A DNA stretch of 11,485 bases from an uncultured Opitutia bacterium (GTDB lineage: Bacteria; Verrucomicrobiota; Verrucomicrobiia; Opitutales; UBA953), in assembly GCA_903853185.1 (NCBI GenBank), contig CAINSX010000163.1, positions 1 through 11,485 on the forward strand, read 5' to 3'. Of the stretch, positions 1 to 6,711 are shown one piece after another. The number at the start of each line of letters is the position of its first letter. Positions within the stretch are counted from its first letter, which is position 1. Under the pieces are notes generated by a model, which made no database searches, had not been told where the DNA came from, and was given only the letters and a program-made list of their open reading frames with translations. A program made the position numbers and the translations under genes.

Positions 1-1428
1 CCGGCGGACACCGGAACGCACCACCTCACGGTGACGTTCGCCACGCCGATCACCGCGAAAGACCAGCCCTACCTCACCACGCAGATCTATTTCGGAAACA
101 AGATGGGCGGCGCTCCCAGCGAGGGCGAACTCTTCGCCTTCACCGGCCACGACGACGGCACCGACCTGCCGGAGTTCGTCCTACGCATCCTGGCGACCAA
201 GCCGACGGAACGCACCGGAGAGCAGCAGCAGGCCCTCTGGGCCTATTGCGCCAAGCACTCCGACGAGATGAAAGCCGTCCGCACGGACCTAGCCAACGCC
301 CAAGAGCGCGCCAAGAGCCTCACGGAACCCCAGTCAACGATGGTGATGAACCTCTCCGCCAAACCGCGTGAGACGTTCATCCTGAACCGCGGCGACTACT
401 CCCAACCCACGGTGAAAGTCGAAGCCGGTACGCCGAGCAAGCTGCCTGCCCTCCCCGCCGGCACACCCGCCAATCGCCTCGGACTCGCCCAGTGGCTCGT
501 CATGAAGGAAAATCCGCTGACGGCTCGGGTCGCCGTCAATCGTGTCTGGAAACTCCTCTTCGGTGCCGGCATCGTGACGACCGCCTCGGACTTCGGCTTC
601 CAGGGCCAGTGGCCCAGCCACCCCGAGCTGCTCGACACCCTCTCGGTCGACTTCGTCGAATCAGGATGGAATCTCAAGGGACTTATCAAGCAGATCGTAA
701 CTTCGTCGACCTATCGCCAGACGTCGCGCACCTCGGCTGAGGTTTTGGAAAAGGACCCCGCCAATCGCCTCCTTTCCCGCGGTCCGCGCTTCCGCTTGCA
801 AGCTGAACTCATCCGTGACCAAGCCCTACAGGCCGGCGGCCTGCTCGTCCCCCAGCTCGGCGGCCCAAGCGTGAATCCTTACTCCCCCTTCGACCTCTGG
901 CGCGAAGTCAGCCACTACGGCAGCTCCCCAGCGACCTCCCAGGTCTTCGTCCAAGACCACGGCGAAAAACTCTATCGCCGGTCCATGTATACTTATTGGA
1001 AACGCACCGCCCCGCCGGCCAACATGGTCACGTTTGATGCGCCCAATCGCGAGATCTGCACCATCAGCCGCAGCAATACCACGACCCCGCTCCAGGCGCT
1101 CGTCACGCTGAATGACGTCCAATTCGTCGAGGCCGCCCGCGGCTTCGCCCAACGCATCATCCACCAGAGCACCAATGACACGGCCCGCCTCCGCTGGGCT
1201 TTCCTCGAAGCGATCTCCCGCCCCCCCTCGGATAAAGAACAGGCCGTCATCCTCAAGGCCCTCGCCCGCGAGCGGGCCCGCTATACTGCGGACAACGAGC
1301 GTGCGGTTAAAGTCCTCAGTCCCGGCGAATCCCTGCGCGACAGCACGATTCCGGCCGCTGAGCACGCCGCTTGGATGCAAGTAGCCACCCTCATCCTCAA
1401 TCTCAGCGAAACCGTGACCCGCAACTAA
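1..1428 (+). CDS. DUF1553 (PSD1-type) domain protein, 5' end missing
   Basis: The frame is open from the first base and ends in TAA at 1426-1428, so the gene starts upstream of the window. A GTG at 31 could be read as a start, but the family-like sequence continues before it. The first ~470 bases encode the linker region typical of PSD1 proteins, ending in the segment with FILNRGDY near 376-399. The DUF1553 domain runs from about 472 (NRLGLAQWL) to about 1270 and includes NRVW at 538-549, the HPELLDTL region near 619-642, and a TTTPLQALVTLND block near 1078-1116. Full-length family members usually carry cytochrome-c-like and DUF1549 domains at the N-terminus; these would lie outside the window. 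The biochemical role is unknown, although such proteins are usually exported. The next gene starts 4 bases after the stop, so the two are probably co-transcribed. The family call is firm; the function is not. Confidence 0.93.
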   Translation, partial: PADTGTHHLTVTFATPITAKDQPYLTTQIYFGNKMGGAPSEGELFAFTGHDDGTDLPEFVLRILATKPTERTGEQQQALWAYCAKHSDEMKAVRTDLANAQERAKSLTEPQSTMVMNLSAKPRETFILNRGDYSQPTVKVEAGTPSKLPALPAGTPANRLGLAQWLVMKENPLTARVAVNRVWKLLFGAGIVTTASDFGFQGQWPSHPELLDTLSVDFVESGWNLKGLIKQIVTSSTYRQTSRTSAEVLEKDPANRLLSRGPRFRLQAELIRDQALQAGGLLVPQLGGPSVNPYSPFDLWREVSHYGSSPATSQVFVQDHGEKLYRRSMYTYWKRTAPPANMVTFDAPNREICTISRSNTTTPLQALVTLNDVQFVEAARGFAQRIIHQSTNDTARLRWAFLEAISRPPSDKEQAVILKALARERARYTADNERAVKVLSPGESLRDSTIPAAEHAAWMQVATLILNLSETVTRN

Positions 1429-1432
1429 AGCC

Positions 1433-2893
1433 ATGCATCCGCAACACGAGTTTCAGAATCATCTCACCCGCCGAACCTTCATCGGGCAGTCCGCCCGCGG
1501 CGTCGGCGGCCTCGCCCTCGGCTCGATGCTCTTCCCCGAGCTGCTAGCTGCCGGCACGAAGACCCGCGAAGGTGGCCTGGCGGGGCTTCCGCATTTCGCC
1601 CCGAAGGCCAAACGCGTCCTCTGCCTCTTCCAGTCCGGCGGCATGTCCCACGTCGACCTGTTCGACGATAAGCCCGCCTTGCACGAGTTTGCCGGCAAAG
1701 ACCTACCTCCCTCCATCAAAGGCACCCAGCGTCTCACTGGCATGACGTCCGGACAGAAGGGCTACCCGGTCCGCCCACCGCTCATGGACGGCAAAGCCTG
1801 CGGCAAACATGGCACTTGGATCAGCAACCTCCTCCCGCACATCCAGACCATTGCGGATGATATTTGCATTATCAAGACCCTGAACACCGAGGCGATTAAC
1901 CATGACCCGGCAATCACGTTCCTGAACACCGGCAATCAGCAGCCAGGCTATGCCAGCATGGGCGCCTGGGCGAGCTATGGGCTCGGCACTGAGAACGCCA
2001 ACCTGCCTGCGTTCATCGCCATGGTCTCCCAGGGCACCGGCAAGAATCCGGGACAGCCGGTCTTCTCCCGTCTCTGGGGTAGCGGCTTCCTCCCCTCCAA
2101 TCACCAAGGGGTCGGCCTGCGGCCAGGCGCCAATCCGGTGCTCTACCTCCAGAACCCTCCGACCGTCGACGGCGCCCAGCGACGCGAGCTGCTGGACGAC
2201 CTGGCGACACTCAACGAGGAACGCGCCCGCGAACTGGGCGACCCAGAGACGATCACCCGCATCAAGGCTTATGAGATGGCCTTCCGCATGCAGACCTCGG
2301 TCCCCGAGCTAGCCGACATCTCTCAGGAATCCAAAGCCACCCTAGATTCCTACGGACCCGAGGTGACCCGCCCCGGATCCTACGCCGCCAACTGCCTGCT
2401 CGCGCGTCGGCTCCTCGAACGCGACGTCCGCTTCGTCCAACTGTTCCATCGCGGCTGGGATCAGCACGTCGCCCTGTCCCGTCAGCTCCCCAACCAGTGT
2501 CACGACATCGACCAACCCACCGCCGCCCTCATCAAAGACCTTAAGGCCCGAGGGTTACTCGAGGACACCCTGGTCATCTTCGCCACGGAATTCGGCCGCA
2601 CCGCTTTCACCCAAGGCGGCTTCGGCAACCCAGCCAGCGGACGCGACCACCACGGCCGATGCTTCTCGGTCTTCCTCGCCGGTGGCGGTATCAAACCTGG
2701 CTTCGAATACGGGGTGACCGATGAATTCGCCTACAATATCGCCAAGGATGGTGTGCACCTCCGCGACCTGCACGCGACTATCCTCCATTGTATGGGCATC
2801 GATCACGAGCGCTTCACTTACAAGTTCCGCGGCCTCAACGTGAAGCTCACCGGCGTCGAAGAAGCCCGCGTCGTCAAAGGCGTGCTGGCCTGA
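1433..2893 (+). CDS. DUF1501 family protein, Tat-exported
   Basis: This 486-residue protein has a full-length DUF1501 architecture. A twin-arginine signal is visible: RRTFIG at residues 13-18, then a glycine/alanine/leucine-rich stretch to about residue 40. Family blocks follow: LFQSGGMSHVDLFD at 65-78, NHDPA at 156-160, FHRGWDQH at 338-345, ATEFGRT at 384-390 and GRDHHG at 403-408. DUF1501 belongs to the alkaline-phosphatase/sulfatase fold superfamily. The His/Asp-rich blocks are consistent with a metal site, but no reaction has been settled for the family. Export in folded form by Tat fits a metal-loaded enzyme. The ATG lies 4 bases after the upstream DUF1553 stop, without a Shine-Dalgarno sequence, so translation probably follows from the preceding gene. 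DUF1553 and DUF1501 genes are a recurrent pair in Planctomycetota and Verrucomicrobiota; a physical complex would be inference. Confidence 0.95.
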   Translation: MHPQHEFQNHLTRRTFIGQSARGVGGLALGSMLFPELLAAGTKTREGGLAGLPHFAPKAKRVLCLFQSGGMSHVDLFDDKPALHEFAGKDLPPSIKGTQRLTGMTSGQKGYPVRPPLMDGKACGKHGTWISNLLPHIQTIADDICIIKTLNTEAINHDPAITFLNTGNQQPGYASMGAWASYGLGTENANLPAFIAMVSQGTGKNPGQPVFSRLWGSGFLPSNHQGVGLRPGANPVLYLQNPPTVDGAQRRELLDDLATLNEERARELGDPETITRIKAYEMAFRMQTSVPELADISQESKATLDSYGPEVTRPGSYAANCLLARRLLERDVRFVQLFHRGWDQHVALSRQLPNQCHDIDQPTAALIKDLKARGLLEDTLVIFATEFGRTAFTQGGFGNPASGRDHHGRCFSVFLAGGGIKPGFEYGVTDEFAYNIAKDGVHLRDLHATILHCMGIDHERFTYKFRGLNVKLTGVEEARVVKGVLA

Positions 2894-2919
2894 GCGGCGA
2901 ACGCGTACGGGCACAAAGC

Positions 2920-2942
2920 AGGCGGCCTTGCGGCCACCTTTT
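2920..2942 (+). terminator. Hairpin plus T-run after the DUF1553-DUF1501 unit
   Basis: An 8-base arm at 2920-2927 pairs with 2932-2939 around the tetraloop TTGC, with one C-A mismatch and GGCC/GGCC as the core. TTTT at 2939-2942 partly overlaps the arm. It lies 27 bases past the DUF1501 stop and 20 bases before the stop of the opposing metalloprotease gene. The hairpin could serve both strands, but the T-run is convincing only on the plus strand. The call rests on inspection alone, with no folding energy computed. Confidence 0.6.
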
Positions 2943-2962
2943 CGTAACCGTCAAAGACGAAC

Positions 2963-5068
2963 TTAGCGCGAAATCGTAACCGATGCAGGCGTCGGGAGAT
3001 TCGCCAGCACGTCATACGTGTAGGCCGGGTAGACCACGCTGGTCACCGAGAAGGTGTAGGTCGCCGAGTTGGTCGCACGCTGCTTAGGCATCTGGATCGT
3101 CACGTAGCCATTGACGTCGGTCTTGGCGGCGGCCGAGCCCGTCACGGAACCTGTCACACGAACATAGACGGACGCCGACTGGAGCGGCTGGCCGTATTGA
3201 TTGACGACCTGAATGACGGCGGTACCCGCCACTTCGACGTTCGTCGCCTTGACCCACGATCCAGCCATGGAGGCCACGTGTACTGCGTTCGGCAGAGCAG
3301 CACCGGTGACGGTGATCACCTTGGTCGCGACAGCAGATGGATTACCCTGATTATCCGTGACGGTGAGCGAGGCGGTGAAGGTGCCAGGAGACGAATAGGT
3401 GTGAACAGGATTGGCCAAGGTGGACGTATTGGCCGTGCCCGAAGCGGCATCACCGAAATTCCAGCTATAGCCGGCGACGACGCCGTCAGGGTCAGTAGAC
3501 GTACGACCGTCGAAGGCGACGGCAACGGGGCGAACGCCACCCGTGCGATCGGAAGTGATACGCGCGGTGGGAGCCTGCATCAGCTGCTGCCAGGTGCCGG
3601 TGATGCCGTAACGACCGAGCGAACCGTAGTTCGTGAAACCGGCGGTGGTTCCGATGATCGTTCCGGTGACGCCGGTATTGGTCGGAACCTGACTCGTCCC
3701 CTTGGTGGGATCATAACCAAGCCCGTTCACCTTAATATAATAGGTACCTCCGGTCGGGATGGCATAGGTCAGCGTCGCGCCCATGCCACTCAACGAATAA
3801 GAACCAGCGACGGCGGTTCCGCTGGCATTGAGCAAGGACAGACCGACTTTCAGGTTACCGTTGTAGTTACGGTATTTGAGGTGAGGCGTGACGGTCAGCG
3901 TCAAGGCGCCAACACCCGCGGTGATCTTCATCAAGTCGACATCGGAGCTGTCCGAGATAATTCCGCCACCGGCGATACTGGTGCCGGAGACGACCGTCGC
4001 AGTGGCGAGGGTGTTGCCATGATCGTCAGCGACCTTAGAGGCGAAGGTAGAGATAGTCGCGATGTCGTCCTGGACGATATTGGAGAAGGGGTAATCCCCT
4101 TTGGACCACTGGTTGAGATTACAGGCGGAAGGCCAGCCGACCAAGCCGCTGTTGCCCATGATCGGACATACGGAAGTGATGCCCGTGTGTCCGGTGACGG
4201 TATGACCGCCGGTGTAAGACAGGCCGGTACCCGAGGCGGTCTCGCCCCAGTGCTGAAGGCCAACGGTGTGGCCGACCTCATGGGCTACGCAAAGGATGGT
4301 GACCTCGACGTTGGAGGTCGTGGGCTTCATCGAGGGGTAGTTATTGTCGATGAAGACGAAGTTATTATCGTCGTTTCCGTTGATTGCGCCACCGAAGGAA
4401 CCGACGTGCGCCACGCCCATGACGCCGGAGACGCCCAACCAAGTCATGACGCTACCACCGATCACGCAACGCTGGCCGCGAGCGGTCGTCGGCGGCTGCT
4501 CCGTGGTGACGTCGATATCCCAGGCGGAGAAGTCTTCGGCGACATGGAGCCAGATATCGCGAATGGCATTAAGGTTGAGCTGGTCGGTCGGAGAGGTGGT
4601 ACCAGTAAGCTGGAAGGCCGGCGTCACAATCGCAGTGCCACTCCAACCTCCCACACCTGCGGGGGTGGTGTGGCCATTGAAGTCGAGGTAAAGGACCTTC
4701 GAGGCGCCCAGGCGGCTATGCAGCTGGAAAGCGCTCGTGGCGTTAACCGTGGGCGGGGTGCCCGTGAAAGTAGAGGTGTCCGGTCCAGTCAGGAAGGCCG
4801 AGGCAGCGCCCGGCAGTGAACCAATGGGTGCCACCATCTTGCAGGCGTAGAAAAGTCGGTTGTCGGCGGAGACGTGCAGGTCACGATCCTTGGCGGCGGC
4901 TTCCTTGGCCTTGGCGAGGCTCCAGCCGATCTTGCCAGCGGCAATACTCATGCGCTCGTCGGTGGCCTCTACGGCGACGGCGGCACCTTGCATCTTGCCG
5001 ACGGCGCCGGCACCGAAGGCCGAAGCCGACAGCAACAGGAGTGAAAGGAGGGAGAACAATTTCGACAT
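2963..5068 (-). CDS. Secreted metzincin-type zinc metalloprotease with PPC-like, PKD and Ig-like domains
   Basis: This 701-residue protein begins with a Sec signal peptide (residues 1-20, leucine-rich, ending SAFGA). A pro-region follows to about 112. The catalytic domain opens with FQLHSRLGASKVLYLDFNGH (114-133) and carries SAWDIDVTTE (181-190), the zinc site HEVGHTVGLQH (263-273; His263, His267, His273 as ligands, Glu264 as base) and a Met-turn CPIMG (301-305). This is the metzincin signature, closest to reprolysin-like bacterial proteases. Residues ~345-449 resemble a bacterial pre-peptidase C-terminal domain (SDVDLMKI, GGTYYIKVNG). A PKD domain spans ~500-588, with WNFGDA where many PKD domains have WxFGDG. 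Residues ~595-701 look like an Ig-like or Big-type module. No sortase or PEP-CTERM-like sorting signal is seen. It probably degrades extracellular protein. The gene stands alone, opposite to both neighbours. Confidence 0.92.
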   Translation of the reverse strand: MSKLFSLLSLLLLSASAFGAGAVGKMQGAAVAVEATDERMSIAAGKIGWSLAKAKEAAAKDRDLHVSADNRLFYACKMVAPIGSLPGAASAFLTGPDTSTFTGTPPTVNATSAFQLHSRLGASKVLYLDFNGHTTPAGVGGWSGTAIVTPAFQLTGTTSPTDQLNLNAIRDIWLHVAEDFSAWDIDVTTEQPPTTARGQRCVIGGSVMTWLGVSGVMGVAHVGSFGGAINGNDDNNFVFIDNNYPSMKPTTSNVEVTILCVAHEVGHTVGLQHWGETASGTGLSYTGGHTVTGHTGITSVCPIMGNSGLVGWPSACNLNQWSKGDYPFSNIVQDDIATISTFASKVADDHGNTLATATVVSGTSIAGGGIISDSSDVDLMKITAGVGALTLTVTPHLKYRNYNGNLKVGLSLLNASGTAVAGSYSLSGMGATLTYAIPTGGTYYIKVNGLGYDPTKGTSQVPTNTGVTGTIIGTTAGFTNYGSLGRYGITGTWQQLMQAPTARITSDRTGGVRPVAVAFDGRTSTDPDGVVAGYSWNFGDAASGTANTSTLANPVHTYSSPGTFTASLTVTDNQGNPSAVATKVITVTGAALPNAVHVASMAGSWVKATNVEVAGTAVIQVVNQYGQPLQSASVYVRVTGSVTGSAAAKTDVNGYVTIQMPKQRATNSATYTFSVTSVVYPAYTYDVLANLPTPASVTISR

Positions 5069-5217
5069 AAGATCAGTGAGTAGGGGTAAAACCTCTTATA
5101 AAGATGCGAGATAATCCTTTTCTGACAAACCCAATTTCCCCCGGCACGAAGGTTTTCACCCTATTGCCCTTGAGATACGTTGCCCGCCGTATTTGCTCCG
5201 CCATAACGCCAAACCGC
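5069..5217. promoter_or_regulatory. Divergent intergenic region between metalloprotease and sulfatase A
   Basis: This 149-base spacer must hold the promoters for both divergent genes. It is more AT-rich than its surroundings between about 5085 and 5140. Candidate -10 hexamers are TATAAG on the minus strand (5100 down to 5095) and GATAAT on the plus strand (5110-5115). A TTGTCA-like element reads on the minus strand at 5128-5123, but its spacing to TATAAG is 22 bases, too long for a standard promoter. No Shine-Dalgarno sequence precedes either start. I cannot assign a promoter firmly. Confidence 0.35.
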
Positions 5218-6654
5218 ATGCTCCGCCCCCTTTTTGTCACCCTGCTCACTCTCTCCGGCCTGCTCGCCGCCGAAACCACCCCAGTCCGTCACCCGAATGT
5301 CATCGTCATTCTAGTCGATGACATGGGCCAGACCGACCTCTCCTGCTACGGTAGCCGCTTCTACGAGACACCTCATGTTGACCAACTCGCCAAGGAAGGC
5401 GTCCGCTTCTCCAACGGGTATTCGGCCTGCACGGTCTGCTCCCCTACCCGCGCCGCGCTGATGACCGGAAAGTATCCGGCGCGACTCCACCTCACCGACT
5501 GGATTACCGGCCATGAACGCCCGAAGGCGAAGCTCCAGATTCCCGACTGGCAGAAGTTCTTGCCCTTCGAGGAAATTACCATCGCCGAACAATTCAAGTC
5601 GGCCGGCTACGCGACCGCCAGCATCGGCAAGTGGCACCTGACGCCTGGACTCAAGGATGGCGATGAAGCCTACTATCCCGACAAGCATGGCTTCGACGTG
5701 AACATCGGCGGCTACCATCGCGGCCAGCCCCCTCGCTACGTCTCGCCCTACGGCATCCCGACCCTGAAGGACGGACCGCCCGGCGAGTTCCTCACCGATC
5801 GCGAAGCCAGCGAGGCGGTGAAGTTCATCGAAGCCAATAAGGAAAAGCCGTTCTTTATCTACCTCCCCCATTACGCCGTCCACCAACCGATTGCAGGAAA
5901 ACCTGAGGTCATCGCGAAGTTCAAGGACAAGGCCGAGAAAGTCGCCGACCTGAAGCAGAAGAACGCGACCTACGCCGCCCTCGTCACGAGCGTCGACGAT
6001 GCGCTTGGCACCATCCGTGCCGCGCTCAAGCGCCTGAAGCTCGAGGATAATACGATCATCATCTTCACGACCGATAATGGCGGCCTATTGCCGACGACTG
6101 ACAACTCCCCGCTCCGCGCCGGCAAGGGCTCGGCCTACGAAGGCGGCGTCCGCGTCCCGCTCATCGTCTTCTGGCCTGGCGTAACCAAGGCCGGCGTGGT
6201 TGAAGCGTTTCCGGCCATCACGCCTGACCTCTACCCGACGCTGCTCGAGATGACGGGCGTGAAGCCGCTTCAGTCCGTCGTCGACGGCATCAGCCTCGCC
6301 CCGCTCCTGAAGTCCGGCGCCAAGCCCGATCGCGACGCGATCTTCTGGCACTACCCGCACTATCACCCCGGGGGCGCCACGCCCTATAGCGCCATCCGTA
6401 GCGGAGACTTCCGTCTGGTGCACTTCTACGAAGACGGTCGCGACGAACTCTACGACCTCGCCAATGACGTCAGCGAGACGAAGGACTTGGCCGCCTCCGA
6501 ACCGCAACGCGCCAAGGCCTTACGCACGCGCCTCGACGCTTGGCTGAAGTCGGTCGACGCCCAACTACCGACGACCAACCCGGCCTACGACCCCGTCGCC
6601 GACAAGGCAGGCAAGGCGAAGGGCAAGCAGGCCGCGAAGAAGGTCGGAGAGTAG
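5218..6654 (+). CDS. Secreted S1-family sulfatase (sulfatase A)
   Basis: This 478-residue protein hydrolyses sulfate esters, most likely on a polysaccharide. A Sec signal (residues 1-17, cleavage near LLAA) precedes HPNVIVILVDDMG with metal-binding Asp34 and Asp35. The sulfatase signature is CSPTRAALMTG (74-84); Cys74 should be converted to formylglycine, which needs an anaerobic or FGE-type maturase not encoded here. GKWH (137-140), TTDNG (284-288, Asp286/Asn287) and Lys303 complete the expected active site. The PARLHLTDW segment after the signature recalls the S1_16 type, but the subfamily is from memory. The start was set at 5218 because the signal peptide begins there; an in-frame ATG at 5104 would add 38 residues in front of it. 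The C-terminus (461-478) is a lysine-rich tail with 6 Lys in 18 residues. The stop lies 3 bases from the stop of the convergent sulfatase B. Confidence 0.95.
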   Translation: MLRPLFVTLLTLSGLLAAETTPVRHPNVIVILVDDMGQTDLSCYGSRFYETPHVDQLAKEGVRFSNGYSACTVCSPTRAALMTGKYPARLHLTDWITGHERPKAKLQIPDWQKFLPFEEITIAEQFKSAGYATASIGKWHLTPGLKDGDEAYYPDKHGFDVNIGGYHRGQPPRYVSPYGIPTLKDGPPGEFLTDREASEAVKFIEANKEKPFFIYLPHYAVHQPIAGKPEVIAKFKDKAEKVADLKQKNATYAALVTSVDDALGTIRAALKRLKLEDNTIIIFTTDNGGLLPTTDNSPLRAGKGSAYEGGVRVPLIVFWPGVTKAGVVEAFPAITPDLYPTLLEMTGVKPLQSVVDGISLAPLLKSGAKPDRDAIFWHYPHYHPGGATPYSAIRSGDFRLVHFYEDGRDELYDLANDVSETKDLAASEPQRAKALRTRLDAWLKSVDAQLPTTNPAYDPVADKAGKAKGKQAAKKVGE

Positions 6655-6711
6655 GCCTTACTTGGCCTCCGGGGCCTTGGCTGCGCTGGCACCCTTGCCC
6701 TTGCCTTTGCC
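6610..6711. repeat. Imperfect inverted repeat spanning the two convergent sulfatase 3' ends
   Basis: The arm at 6610-6627 (GGCAAGGCGAAGGGCAAG) matches the reverse complement of 6694-6711 (CTTGCCCTTGCCTTTGCC) at 15 of 18 positions, with 66 bases between. Each arm lies inside the lysine-rich tail codons of one sulfatase. Because only 3 bases separate the two stop codons, a transcript from either side would include both arms and could fold into a long hairpin. It may help end transcription, or it may simply follow from both tails using Lys and Gly codons. No classical terminator with a T-run was seen here. Confidence 0.6.

Noticed and set aside
31..33. GTG as the start of the DUF1553 protein.
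   Set aside because: The frame continues open to base 1 with sequence consistent with the same domain; the gene is cut by the window edge.
3197..4819. A 540-codon open frame on the plus strand opposite the metalloprotease.
   Set aside because: Its translation is Arg/Gly/Asp-rich with no recognisable domain or signal. It lies wholly antisense to a protein with an intact zinc site and PKD domain, so it is a shadow of GC-rich codon use.
5104..5217. An upstream in-frame ATG extending sulfatase A by 38 residues.
   Set aside because: The extension would precede a good Sec signal peptide starting at 5218 and lies in the AT-rich divergent promoter region.
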